Under the pieces are notes generated by a model, which saw only the letters and a list, made by a program, of their open reading frames with translations, was not told the origin of the DNA and did not search any database. A DNA stretch of 64,000 nt. It comes from Niveispirillum sp943371025 (GTDB lineage Bacteria; Pseudomonadota; Alphaproteobacteria; Azospirillales; Azospirillaceae). The number at the start of each line of letters is the position of its first letter. The stretch's first letter is position 1. Location: positions 60,754 through 124,753 of the forward strand of contig CALRTC020000018.1 in the NCBI GenBank assembly GCA_943371025.1, given 5' to 3'. The translations under genes and the position numbers were made by a program. Shown piece after piece: positions 49,890-58,216 of the stretch.

Positions 49890-50890
49890 TTCTTCTTCCC
49901 CGACAGCGGGTGGTGTTTCTCCACCGTCTGCTTCAGCCGCTCGCCCACGACATGGGTATAGATCTGGGTCGTGCCGATATCGGCATGGCCCAGCATCTTC
50001 TGGACCGACCGCAAATCGGCGCCATGGTCCAGCAGGTGGGTGGCGAAGCAATGGCGCAGGACGTGTGGGCTGACCTTGGCCGGGTCCAGACCCGCCTCAA
50101 TGGCCAGATCCTTCAGCAACTGCCCGAAGCGCTGCCGCGTCAGCACGCCGGCCGTGGCGCGGGACGGGAACAGGAAGGCCTGCTGCTTGCCCTCCCGCCC
50201 TTTGGTCATGAAGAAGGGCCGGTCGGGCAGGTAGGCGGCCAGGGCGTCGCGCGCGGGCGCCGACAGGGGCACCAGCCGCTCTTTCCCGCCCTTGCCGCGC
50301 ACGATCAGGGCGCGGGCATCGCGGGTCAGGGCATTCATGGGCAGACCCACCAGTTCCGACACGCGCAAACCGGAGGCATAAAGCACTTCCAGCAGCGCAT
50401 TCAGCCGCCTTCCCTCTGGTGCGCCACGGGCCGATGCCGCGGACAGCAGGGCCGTGACATCGGCTTCCGACAGGATCTTGGGCAGGGCACGACCCTGCTT
50501 GGGCGTGTCCAGGACGCTGGCCGGGTCTTCGGCCCGGTGCCCTTCGGAGACCAGGAACTTGTAATATTGGCGAAGGCTGGACAGACGACGGGCGACAGTG
50601 CGTACGGCCGACTTCGCCTTGATCTGGTCGGCGGCCAGATGGTCCAGGTAGGCGCGCAGATCATCGGTGCTGGCGCGGTCCAGGGCCGGGCCTTTCTGCC
50701 GTGCCAGGAAATTCGCCACATCCGTCAGGTCACGGCGATAGGCGTCGCGGGTGTTGGCCGATGCCCCGCGTTCGGCCACCATCATGTCCAGAAAGGCATC
50801 GACCCAGGGCGGCGGCGGGACAGGAGCCTTGCGCGGCCGGCCCGGCCGCACCTTCGCCCCCGTTCCCGTCGTCGGTCCCGTCATGGTCAC
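49886..50890 (-). CDS. xerD: Tyrosine recombinase XerD
   Basis: Site-specific recombinase of 334 residues that resolves chromosome dimers at dif with XerC. The N-terminal core-binding domain (about 28-120) starts WVDAFLDMMVAERG. The catalytic domain has the tetrad residues: R in YASGLRVSELVGL, K in VRGKGGKERLVPL, the H-x-x-R of HVLRHCFATHLL, H in MLGHADIGTTQIY, and the nucleophile Y in IYTHV. The proline-rich first 25 residues are an added extension. The GTG at 50890 overlaps the preceding stop; an ATG at 50884 is an alternative. The position upstream of aroK-aroB, divergently, is common in alphaproteobacteria. Confidence 0.93.
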   Translation of the reverse strand: MTMTGPTTGTGAKVRPGRPRKAPVPPPPWVDAFLDMMVAERGASANTRDAYRRDLTDVANFLARQKGPALDRASTDDLRAYLDHLAADQIKAKSAVRTVARRLSSLRQYYKFLVSEGHRAEDPASVLDTPKQGRALPKILSEADVTALLSAASARGAPEGRRLNALLEVLYASGLRVSELVGLPMNALTRDARALIVRGKGGKERLVPLSAPARDALAAYLPDRPFFMTKGREGKQQAFLFPSRATAGVLTRQRFGQLLKDLAIEAGLDPAKVSPHVLRHCFATHLLDHGADLRSVQKMLGHADIGTTQIYTHVVGERLKQTVEKHHPLSGKKK

Positions 50891-52641
50891 GCCGCCGGCC
50901 GCAGCAGCGTGGCGATGGCCTCCGCCCCGATGCGGCGGGCCTGATCGGCCAGACCGGCCTTGGACATGTTGGTCAGCAGGGAAGCCAGTTCCAGCGCCGC
51001 CATGCCGGCCGGGCCATCGCTGCCCAGGGCAATGACGGCATCCAGCGCTACGGCGCCCTTCACCTGACCCGGCGGGGCACCGCCATCCGCCAGCGGCGGC
51101 AAGGGCGCTTCCGCCCCGCCATGCAGGGCCGTCAGCAGGATCAGCACCCCGTCGGCCGTGTCGCGGGCCGCATCCCCACCCAGCTCACGGACCCAGCGCA
51201 CCTGATCGAAATCCGTCTCCCGGATCAGGCCATGGGCGGCGGCCAGCGGCCACAGCCGGGCAAAGGCGCCTTCATCCTTGCTGACATTGAAATCGTCGCG
51301 GGCCAGATTGATCCAGGGTGTGGCCCCGATATTCTCCCCCTGCAACAGATGCAGTCGGGCGACCAGCGGGGCCACGGACGCGAAACCGACCGTCAGCTTG
51401 AACTGCCGCGCCTCCTCCAGCAGCAGGGCACCATAGGGCCCGGCCTGCTGTTCGGTGCTGCTGGCCAGCATGGCGATCTTGAACAGCCCGGCCTTGGCTG
51501 CGGGCGTGGGCTCATCGCGCAGCGCCTTCAGCACCTGGGCCCGGAACAGCGGCGTCGGCTTTCTGGCGCCGGCCAGTGTCAGCGCCTTGGGGTCGGGCTT
51601 GGTCACGGCGTCATAGACGGTCAGCAGGCCGGCCTGATCCAGGCTGCCCAGGGCCACGGCCTTTTCCGCCGCCGCCAGACGCTGCGGCACGGGCAGGGTC
51701 GTCATGCGGGCCAGCATGGCCAGCGGCCCCGCCCCGCCGATCTTCATGTCCGGCGGATAGGGACGGTTGGATGCCAGGATCATGGCCAGTTGCGTGGCCG
51801 TCGGCTCCGTCACGCCCTTAACCGGGGTCTTGGTGCCGGCCGCCGCGGCTTCGGCCAGACGGGCGAAGATATCGTCCTTGTCGCCCTGTTCACGCATCAG
51901 GTCCAGGCCCAGCATGACGCCCTGGGTCTGGCCGCCCGCCACCTGACAGACGATCTGCCATTTCTGCCAGACGGGATGCTGGAACTTGCCCAGCAGGACA
52001 TTGGCCTGATCGCAGGCGGCCTGCCGGTCGCCGGCGAAATATTGCATTTCCAGCCAGACCAGCGCCGTTGCCTCATCCTCCAGCACCGATGGTGCCACCG
52101 AACGCAGGGCATCGGCCGCGTCGGCATTGGCGATGCGCAGCAGGGCTTCGGCGCGCAAGGCCGCCAGGTCGCGCTTCTTTTCTCCAGCGCCGACGCCATC
52201 GGCCGTGGACAGCAGCACCTGACTGGTGATGGCGCGGAGCGCCGGGCTGGTCAGGCCGGCGGGAATGCTGGCGATCAGGCTTTCCACCTCGTTACGCGGC
52301 AGGCCGCGCCACAGGTCGGCGGACAGGCCGCCATTGTCGGGGCCCAGGGTGCCGGCCAGTTCCGGGTCCAGCGCCTTCAGCTCCTCCACCATCACGCCCT
52401 TGGGCGACCGCGCCTCTGCCGGCGCCTCCGCACCGGGGGCGGTGGCGGGGCTGTCGGCCGGGATGGCCGCATCGGGGGCGTCCGTAGGCGGTGGGAACAG
52501 CGACAGCGGCGCGCCCGTCGGGATGGACGGCACGGGGGCGGGATCGGCCTGCTGCTGGGCCGATGCCATGGGGGCCAGCAGCACCAGTCCCAGGGCCGTC
52601 AGGCAGCCGAAGCGGCGCGCGCGCTCAGCTGAAACGGTCAT
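50887..52641 (-). CDS. Large secreted alpha-helical protein, unknown function
   Basis: Protein of 584 residues with a signal peptide (RFGCLTALGLVLLAPMASA). A proline/alanine-rich linker (about 30-85) precedes a long helical body (about 85-575) with repeated helix pairs, reminiscent of TPR- or HEAT-like solenoids, for example SALRAITSQVLLSTADGV-like segments and DDIFARLAEAAAAGTKTP. There is no catalytic motif and no membrane anchor. It is adjacent to XerD in the same operon in related bacteria, as I recall, but I do not know the function. The start overlaps the end of the 45-residue upstream gene by 17 bases, and the stop overlaps the xerD start. Confidence 0.78.
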   Translation of the reverse strand: MTVSAERARRFGCLTALGLVLLAPMASAQQQADPAPVPSIPTGAPLSLFPPPTDAPDAAIPADSPATAPGAEAPAEARSPKGVMVEELKALDPELAGTLGPDNGGLSADLWRGLPRNEVESLIASIPAGLTSPALRAITSQVLLSTADGVGAGEKKRDLAALRAEALLRIANADAADALRSVAPSVLEDEATALVWLEMQYFAGDRQAACDQANVLLGKFQHPVWQKWQIVCQVAGGQTQGVMLGLDLMREQGDKDDIFARLAEAAAAGTKTPVKGVTEPTATQLAMILASNRPYPPDMKIGGAGPLAMLARMTTLPVPQRLAAAEKAVALGSLDQAGLLTVYDAVTKPDPKALTLAGARKPTPLFRAQVLKALRDEPTPAAKAGLFKIAMLASSTEQQAGPYGALLLEEARQFKLTVGFASVAPLVARLHLLQGENIGATPWINLARDDFNVSKDEGAFARLWPLAAAHGLIRETDFDQVRWVRELGGDAARDTADGVLILLTALHGGAEAPLPPLADGGAPPGQVKGAVALDAVIALGSDGPAGMAALELASLLTNMSKAGLADQARRIGAEAIATLLRPAA

Positions 52642-52762
52642 TCGGGATCACCCGTTCCACCGGCTGCGACGGCGCGGGCAGGTCCATGCTGGCCAGCACG
52701 GCAAAGCCGCCGACACCGACAAGCAGGACAACCACCAACAGGATCTTGATCAGCATGCTCAT
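52625..52762 (-). CDS. 45-residue single-pass membrane peptide upstream of the XerD operon
   Basis: A short open frame from the ATG at 52762 (or 52756) to the TGA at 52625 codes for 45 residues: MSMLIKILLVVVLLVGVGG, then a helix end and a proline-rich tail with DLPAPSQPVERVIPNDRF. The helix (about 5-26) and the P-x-x-P-V-E-x-V-I-P tail resemble short membrane proteins placed ahead of XerD in Rhodospirillales. Its 3' end overlaps the next gene start (17 bases, different frame), which suggests translational coupling. The frame is short, so the call is based on composition, overlap and tail. Confidence 0.68.
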   Translation of the reverse strand: MSMLIKILLVVVLLVGVGGFAVLASMDLPAPSQPVERVIPNDRFS

Positions 52763-53033
52763 GAATCACCGGGTCCCGGTGCAAGGGTTACCTGTCCACA
52801 TCGACCAGACGCTTGCATCGTCAGCCATGCGTCGGCAACCGGGTCCGGCTCCGCTTTCCACTTGGCTCGCAGGGTTGGGCGTGGGTGCCCGCGCATGCTA
52901 TGGAAACGTCCGTTCCGGTGGCCTTGCCCGCACCATAGCGCCCGCATCATGGGCTGGCAATCGCGCCACCATCAGCCATCCTGGTTACGCCCCAGGTCAA
53001 ACCCTCTGGCGCCCACCCCTGGATCTGACGCCC

Positions 53034-53594
53034 ATGACGCCTGTGCCCATGCCCCCCATTCCCAAGACCCTGGTTCTGATCGGCCTGATGGGCGCCGGCA
53101 AGACCAGCATCGGCAAGCGGTTGGCGGCCAAGCTGGGCCTGCCCTTTGTCGATGCCGATCATGAGATTGAACGGGCGGCCGGCTGCACCATCCAGGAAAT
53201 CTTCGACCGGTTCGGGGAGGCGGGTTTCCGCGACGGGGAACGGCGCGTCATCGCCCGCCTGCTGGAACAGCCGGTGCAGGTGCTGTCCACCGGCGGCGGT
53301 GCCTTCATGGATGAAGCCACGCGGGGGCTGATCCGCGACCGCGGGATTTCCATCTGGCTGCGCGCCGACCTGGATTTGCTGGTGCAGCGCACGGCGCGCC
53401 GCGACCATCGGCCGCTGCTGCGCCAGGGCGACGCGCGCGCCGTGCTGGGCCGGTTGATGGAGGCGCGTTACCCCGTCTATGCCCAGGCCGACCTGACCGT
53501 CGACAGCGACGACAGCCCGCCCGACGTAACCACGGATCGCGTCATCGCCGCCGTCCGCCAATGGCTGGGCGCTGCCGACAGCAGTGCCGCCTGA
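53034..53594 (+). CDS. aroK: Shikimate kinase
   Basis: Phosphorylates shikimate at the 3-hydroxyl in chorismate synthesis. It has 186 residues from the ATG at 53034 (a start at 53049 is possible). Walker A is GLMGAGKTSIGKRLA (about 17-31), then the substrate-binding DADHEIE, STGGGAF and the RPLL adenine segment (about 125). The first 15 residues are a proline-rich extension. It is divergent from the XerD operon and 22 bases upstream of aroB, forming the common aroKB pair. Confidence 0.95.
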   Translation: MTPVPMPPIPKTLVLIGLMGAGKTSIGKRLAAKLGLPFVDADHEIERAAGCTIQEIFDRFGEAGFRDGERRVIARLLEQPVQVLSTGGGAFMDEATRGLIRDRGISIWLRADLDLLVQRTARRDHRPLLRQGDARAVLGRLMEARYPVYAQADLTVDSDDSPPDVTTDRVIAAVRQWLGAADSSAA

Positions 53595-53616
53595 CCGATT
53601 ATCCGGGATCAAGACC

Positions 53617-54732
53617 ATGAATGCCGCCCGCACCATCGTTCCCGTCGCGCTCGACGACCGTTCCTATGACATCCATATCGGGCCGGGCCTGATCGGGCAG
53701 GCGGGTGCGCTGATCCAGGCCGTGGTGCCGGGCCGGGCGCTGGTCGTGCTGACCGACAGCGCCGTGGCCCAATTCCACCTGACGCCCCTGCTGGACAGCC
53801 TGCGCAGCCGTGGGGCCAGGGTTATGGACCCCATCATCGTGCCCTCGGGCGAGGCCAGCAAGGACATGGAAAAGCTGGGCGAGGTGATGGACGCCCTCTT
53901 GTCGCGCGGGATCGAGCGCAAGACCGTGCTGGTGGCGTTGGGCGGCGGGGTCGTGGGCGACCTGGGTGGCTTCGCGGCCGCCATTGCGCTGCGTGGCATC
54001 GACTTCATCCAGGTGCCGACGACGCTGCTGTCCCAGGTGGACAGTTCGGTGGGCGGCAAGACCGGCATCAACAGCCGCCATGGCAAGAACCTGATCGGCG
54101 CCTTCCATCAGCCGCGTCTGGTCCTGGCCGACACCGACAGCCTGAAGACCCTGCCGACGCGTGAGGTGCTGGCCGGCTATGCTGAGGTGGTGAAATACGG
54201 GCTGATCGACCGGCCGGATTTCTTCACCTGGCTGGAAGCCAACGGCCCGGCCCTGGTCGCCGGCGACGATGCCCTGCGGACGGAGGCGATCCGTGTGTCC
54301 TGCGCCGCCAAGGCGGAGATCGTGGGCCAGGACGAGAAAGAGGCGGGCCTGCGGGAGCTGCTTAACCTGGGCCACACCTTCGGCCATGCACTGGAGGCCG
54401 AAGCCGGCTATGGCAGCGCCCTGCTGCATGGCGAATCGGTGGCTATCGGCATGATCATGGCTTTCGACCTGTCCGTGCGCATGGGCCTGTGCCCGGCCGA
54501 AGACCTTGCCCGCGCCCGCGCCCATCTGGCCGCGGTGGGCCTGCCCGTGTCGGCCAAACATCTGGGCAACGGCACCTGGACGGCGGAAAAGCTGGTCGCC
54601 CACATGGCCAAGGACAAGAAGATCAAGGACGGCCGCGTCACCTTCATCCTGGCCCGCGGCATCGGCAAGGCCTTCCGCTGTTCGGATGTGAACCTGGCCG
54701 ACGTGACGGCGGTGATGGCGGATTACGTGTGA
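53617..54732 (+). CDS. aroB: 3-dehydroquinate synthase
   Basis: NAD-dependent zinc enzyme that converts DAHP to 3-dehydroquinate, the second step of the shikimate pathway. It has 371 residues from the ATG at 53617. The nucleotide-binding segment is VALGGGVVGDLGGFAAA, followed by the conserved PTTLLSQVDSSVGGKTGIN; the metal and substrate residues sit in EVVKYGLI and NLGHTFGHALE. The short gap after aroK and lack of a terminator between them imply co-transcription. Confidence 0.97.
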   Translation: MNAARTIVPVALDDRSYDIHIGPGLIGQAGALIQAVVPGRALVVLTDSAVAQFHLTPLLDSLRSRGARVMDPIIVPSGEASKDMEKLGEVMDALLSRGIERKTVLVALGGGVVGDLGGFAAAIALRGIDFIQVPTTLLSQVDSSVGGKTGINSRHGKNLIGAFHQPRLVLADTDSLKTLPTREVLAGYAEVVKYGLIDRPDFFTWLEANGPALVAGDDALRTEAIRVSCAAKAEIVGQDEKEAGLRELLNLGHTFGHALEAEAGYGSALLHGESVAIGMIMAFDLSVRMGLCPAEDLARARAHLAAVGLPVSAKHLGNGTWTAEKLVAHMAKDKKIKDGRVTFILARGIGKAFRCSDVNLADVTAVMADYV

Positions 54733-54751
54733 GGCCAGGGGCGAGAGGCGC

Positions 54752-55393
54752 TTACCCCAACTCCCCCAGTACCTCGCACAGGTTGATCAGCATCCCCGCC
54801 GTGGCGCCCCAGATATAGCGGTCCTGATAGGGGAAGACCCAGAAATGGCGCAGCGCGCCCTTATATTCCCGGCTCTCCCGCCGGCGTGAACTGGGGTCCA
54901 GGATGAAGGACAGCGGGACCTCGAACACGTCCGCCACTTCGTAAGGATCGGCCTGCAGGGTGAAGGGCGGGCGGACATGGGCCACCACGGGCACGACGCG
55001 AAAGCCGGTGCGGGTGATGTAGGTATCCAGATGGCCCAGCACCTCGATATGGCCGCGCGGCAGGCCGATCTCTTCTTCCGTCTCGCGCAGGGCGGTGGCG
55101 ACCGCATCCTCGTCCGCGGGTTCCACCCCGCCGCCGGGAAAGCTGATCTGGCCGGCATGGGCGGCCAGATGCGCCGTGCGCTGGGTCAGCAGGATGGTGG
55201 GGCCTTCCGGCCGGTCGACCAGCGGCACCAGCACGGCCGCATCGCGCAGGGCCGCTGGGACCTCCAGGCCGGGATTGCCGTCCAGGTCGCCGCGCATGCC
55301 CAGCAGGCGTGACGGGTCCCCCCGCCGCCGCTGGAACAGCGTGCGGATGTCGTCAATGGCGGGGCTGCCCGCCCTTGTATCAGCCTCGATCAA
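54752..55393 (-). CDS. Nudix hydrolase, CoA pyrophosphatase type
   Basis: Hydrolase of 213 residues that in this family splits coenzyme A and its derivatives into 4'-phosphopantetheine and 3',5'-ADP. The Nudix box reads GGGVEPADEDAVATALRETE plus EEIGL (about 87-111). Upstream is the CoA-specific segment LLTQRTAHLAAHAGQISFPG (UPF0035 signature). The start appears to be a TTG at 55393, since the conserved N-terminal DDIRTLF lies just inside; no ATG upstream is suitable. It follows the DUF1285 gene by 117 bases that hold a REP-like copy. Confidence 0.88.
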   Translation of the reverse strand: MIEADTRAGSPAIDDIRTLFQRRRGDPSRLLGMRGDLDGNPGLEVPAALRDAAVLVPLVDRPEGPTILLTQRTAHLAAHAGQISFPGGGVEPADEDAVATALRETEEEIGLPRGHIEVLGHLDTYITRTGFRVVPVVAHVRPPFTLQADPYEVADVFEVPLSFILDPSSRRRESREYKGALRHFWVFPYQDRYIWGATAGMLINLCEVLGELG

Positions 55394-55460
55394 GATACCC
55401 CAGCGCCCTTCACGCCCTATACTATTCCCGACGATCGATGCCGATCATCGGGCCTCAATC

Positions 55461-55487
55461 GCCGGCGCCGCCATCCGGCGGCTTGGC
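55461..55487. repeat. REP-like palindromic repeat, copy C
   Basis: GCCGGCGCCGCCATCCGGCG followed by GCTTGGC is the reverse complement of the segment around 35200-35223, sharing at least 23 consecutive bases (GCCAAGCCGCCGGATGGCGG plus CGCC). It lies between the DUF1285 and Nudix genes. Confidence 0.7.
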
Positions 55488-55510
55488 CGTGCCGCCCATG
55501 CGGGCGAATT

Positions 55511-56125
55511 CTATTCATCCGCATGGGTATCGGTCACCCGGCCCAGGGGGAAAAATCTCCCCTCGCTCCAGACCCCGATCATGTCCCCGTCGTCCCCGGA
55601 TACCGCCCGTTCAACCAGTTCATAGAAGATGGCACGGTTGATGCGGGCTTCCAATGGTGTGTCGATGGGCCCCTTCACCACGATATAGGGCCGGGGCTCC
55701 CCTGTCGCGGGGTCGGTGGTGACCCGGATGGGATAATCCGGACCGGCTATGACCTGCTGGTCCAGGTTGGTGCGAAAGATCAGACGCTGGTCCCGTCCCT
55801 CGCCCTCCACCTCCAGCCCCACGGCGATGAAGGGGGCGTCCTCCACATTGATGCGTCCGCGTTCGGCGGGCGTGATCAGCCAGAAATCACCGGCGGCATC
55901 ACGCCGCAGCACGGTCGCGAACAGCCGGACCATCGGCAGGCGGCCGATGGGGCTGCCGTGATAGGTCCAGGTGCCGTCGGCGCGGATGGTGATGGGATAG
56001 GCCTCGTCCTCGGCGCTGGGGCTACGCGGACCACCACCCGACAGGGCGCGCAAGGCGGCCTCCGGCGTTGTGGTTCCATTCTCGGGGGCCGCAGTGGCAT
56101 CCCTATTCTGCTTGCTTTCCGGCAT
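55511..56125 (-). CDS. DUF1285 family protein
   Basis: Cytosolic protein of 204 residues from the ATG at 56125 (one at 56140 would add five residues). The conserved part begins YPITIRADGTWTYHGSPIGR (about 62-81), runs through RLFATVLRRDAAGDFWLITP and ends with the second domain around VSGDDGDMIGVWSEGRFFPLG. The first 60 residues are a disordered extension. Function is unknown. In alphaproteobacteria it is commonly beside a CoA pyrophosphatase, as here, and divergent from a MoxR operon. Confidence 0.85.
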   Translation of the reverse strand: MPESKQNRDATAAPENGTTTPEAALRALSGGGPRSPSAEDEAYPITIRADGTWTYHGSPIGRLPMVRLFATVLRRDAAGDFWLITPAERGRINVEDAPFIAVGLEVEGEGRDQRLIFRTNLDQQVIAGPDYPIRVTTDPATGEPRPYIVVKGPIDTPLEARINRAIFYELVERAVSGDDGDMIGVWSEGRFFPLGRVTDTHADE

Positions 56126-56269
56126 GGTGGAACGGACCATTCGTCGATATTGCGCGGTACGGCCTGTGCCGCATTGATAACATAGTCGTGGGGCCAAGCT
56201 TCTGGTACCCAGGTGTGCCAGCCCAGATCGACGGGCGGTGTTGCAATTGATGGGCGACGCGAAGGGAAG

Positions 56270-57289
56270 ATGATGGTGGTGAACGCTCTGGACGCCAGCC
56301 GTGGCACCGATCCGCAGGCGCTGTTGCGCGATGTGGAAGCGCTGGGGCACCTCTTGTCAGAGGCGCGTCAGGCCATCGGCCGTGTCATCTTTGGTCAGCA
56401 GCAGGTGATTGACCTGTCGTTGGTCACGCTGCTGGCCGGCGGGCATCTGCTGCTGATCGGCGTGCCGGGTCTGGCCAAGACGCGGCTGGTCGAAACGCTG
56501 GGCACCGTCATGGGCCTGGATGACCGCCGCGTTCAATGCACACCCGACCTGATGCCGGCCGATATCCTGGGGTCGGAGGTGCTGGAGGAAAGCGAGGATG
56601 GCCGCCGCGCCTTCCGCTTCATCCCCGGTCCCGTCTTTGCCCAGTTGCTGATGGCCGACGAAATCAACCGCGCCAGCCCGCGCACCCAGTCGGCCCTGTT
56701 GCAGGCCATGCAGGAAGGCCGCGTGTCGGTGGCCGGCCATTACCACCCGCTGCCCCGGCCCTTCCATGTGCTGGCCACACAGAACCCGCTGGAACAGGAA
56801 GGTACCTATCCGCTGCCCGAGGCGCAGCTGGACCGGTTCCTGTTGCAGGTGGATGTCGATTATCCCGACCGCGACAGCGAACGCCGCATGATGATCGCCA
56901 CCACCGGGGCGGTGTCGGAGACGGTGACGCCCGTGTTGTCGGGACCGGACCTGATCGCGGCCCAGGCCCTGGTCCGCCGCGTGCCCGTGGGTGACAGCGT
57001 CGTGGATGGCATCCTGGACATGGTGCGCAATGCCCGCCCGGACAGCAGCGCCCTGGACAGCGTGCGCCGGCATGTGGCCTGGGGCCCCGGCCCGCGTGCC
57101 AGCCAGGCCCTGATGCTGGCCGCCCGCGCCCGCGCCCTGCTGGATGGCCGCCTGACCCCGTCGCTGGACGATGTCGTGGCCCTGGCTAAACCTGTGCTGC
57201 GCCACCGCATGGCGCTGAATTTCGCGGCCCGCGCCGATGGCATCACCCTGGACGGGGTCATCGATCAATTGACCGCGCCGCTGGCGTGA
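56270..57289 (+). CDS. MoxR-family AAA+ ATPase
   Basis: AAA+ chaperone-like ATPase of 339 residues. Walker A is GVPGLAKT (about 64-71), Walker B LLMADEINR (about 125-133), and the sensor and arginine-finger regions are VLATQNPLEQEGTYPLPEAQ and LDRFLLQVDVDYP. The C-terminal lid domain ends in RHRMALNFAARADGI. ATGs at 56270 and 56273 are both possible; AAGGGAAG lies upstream. It heads an operon with a DUF58 protein and two large membrane proteins. MoxR proteins are thought to help assemble or activate protein complexes that contain VWA domains. Confidence 0.93.
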   Translation: MMVVNALDASRGTDPQALLRDVEALGHLLSEARQAIGRVIFGQQQVIDLSLVTLLAGGHLLLIGVPGLAKTRLVETLGTVMGLDDRRVQCTPDLMPADILGSEVLEESEDGRRAFRFIPGPVFAQLLMADEINRASPRTQSALLQAMQEGRVSVAGHYHPLPRPFHVLATQNPLEQEGTYPLPEAQLDRFLLQVDVDYPDRDSERRMMIATTGAVSETVTPVLSGPDLIAAQALVRRVPVGDSVVDGILDMVRNARPDSSALDSVRRHVAWGPGPRASQALMLAARARALLDGRLTPSLDDVVALAKPVLRHRMALNFAARADGITLDGVIDQLTAPLA

Positions 57290-57306
57290 CAAGGGGGATC
57301 GCCGGC

Positions 57307-58212
57307 ATGGACAGTTCCGGCCGCCACCTGCCCGCATCGATCCGCGCCCAGCACCGGGCGGAGGATCTGGCCCGCCGCCTGCCGCCCTTGCTGGTGCAGG
57401 CGGAACGTATCGCCGCGACCGTGGCCCAGGGCGCGCATGGCCGCCGCCGCACGGGCACGGGCGAGACCTTCTGGCAGTTCCGCCGCTATCAGCCCGGCGA
57501 TGCCTATAACCGCATCGACTGGCGCCAATCGGCCAAGACCGCCCATGTCTTCGTGCGCGAGAATGAGTGGGAGGCGGCGCAGACCGTCTGGATCTGGCGC
57601 GATGACAGCCCGTCCATGAACTGGCGGTCGGGACGCGAGTTGGACACCAAGCGTCACCGCGCCGACCTGATCGCCCTGGCGCTGGCGGCCCTGCTGCTGC
57701 GGGGTGGAGAACGGGTGCAACTGGCTGGCAGCGACGTGCCGCCGTCGGCCGCCCGCTCCATCCTGCCGCGTCTGGCCGACTGGGTGACGGGACAGGCCAA
57801 TCATCATTATCGCGGCCATGGCCTGCCGCCGGCCGAGGTGCAATTGCCCCGTCATGCCCAGGCCGTGCTGATCGGCGACCTGCTGTCGCCCCTGGACGAG
57901 ATACAAGCCGCCGTGGGCCGGCTGGCGGGACGTGGTGTGCGTGGGCATCTGGTGCAGGTGCTGGACCCCGGCGAGGAGACCCTGCCCTATGAAGGCCGCG
58001 TGCGCTTCAAGGGGCTGGAGGGGGAGGGATCGCTGCTGGTCCCGCGCGTCGATGGTGTGCGCGATGCCTATCTGGACCGGCTGGCGGCACAGCGTGACGG
58101 GCTGGCCGCCATTGCCCGCACGGCCGGCTGGACCCTGACCCTGCATCGCACGGACAGGCCGCCGCAGACGGCGCTGCTGTCACTGTGGGCGGCGCTGGCG
58201 GGGGAAGGGTGA
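57307..58212 (+). CDS. DUF58 family protein
   Basis: Cytosolic protein of 301 residues, partner of MoxR in many genomes, with a degenerate VWA-like domain. The family segment GETFWQFRRYQPGDAYNRID plus WRQSAKTAHVFVRENEWE (about 58-96) is intact. A metal-site-like DDSPSMNW (about 103-110) follows. I chose the ATG at 57307, which has AGGGGG about ten bases upstream; a GTG at 57286 that overlaps the MoxR stop (GTGA) is the alternative. The next gene starts 5 bases after its stop. Confidence 0.88.
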   Translation: MDSSGRHLPASIRAQHRAEDLARRLPPLLVQAERIAATVAQGAHGRRRTGTGETFWQFRRYQPGDAYNRIDWRQSAKTAHVFVRENEWEAAQTVWIWRDDSPSMNWRSGRELDTKRHRADLIALALAALLLRGGERVQLAGSDVPPSAARSILPRLADWVTGQANHHYRGHGLPPAEVQLPRHAQAVLIGDLLSPLDEIQAAVGRLAGRGVRGHLVQVLDPGEETLPYEGRVRFKGLEGEGSLLVPRVDGVRDAYLDRLAAQRDGLAAIARTAGWTLTLHRTDRPPQTALLSLWAALAGEG

Positions 58213-58216
58213 GGTC

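Noticed and set aside
49886..50890. XerD as a phage or integron integrase
   Set aside because: The length, N-terminal domain and position beside aroK-aroB fit chromosomal XerD, and no attachment site or phage gene is near.
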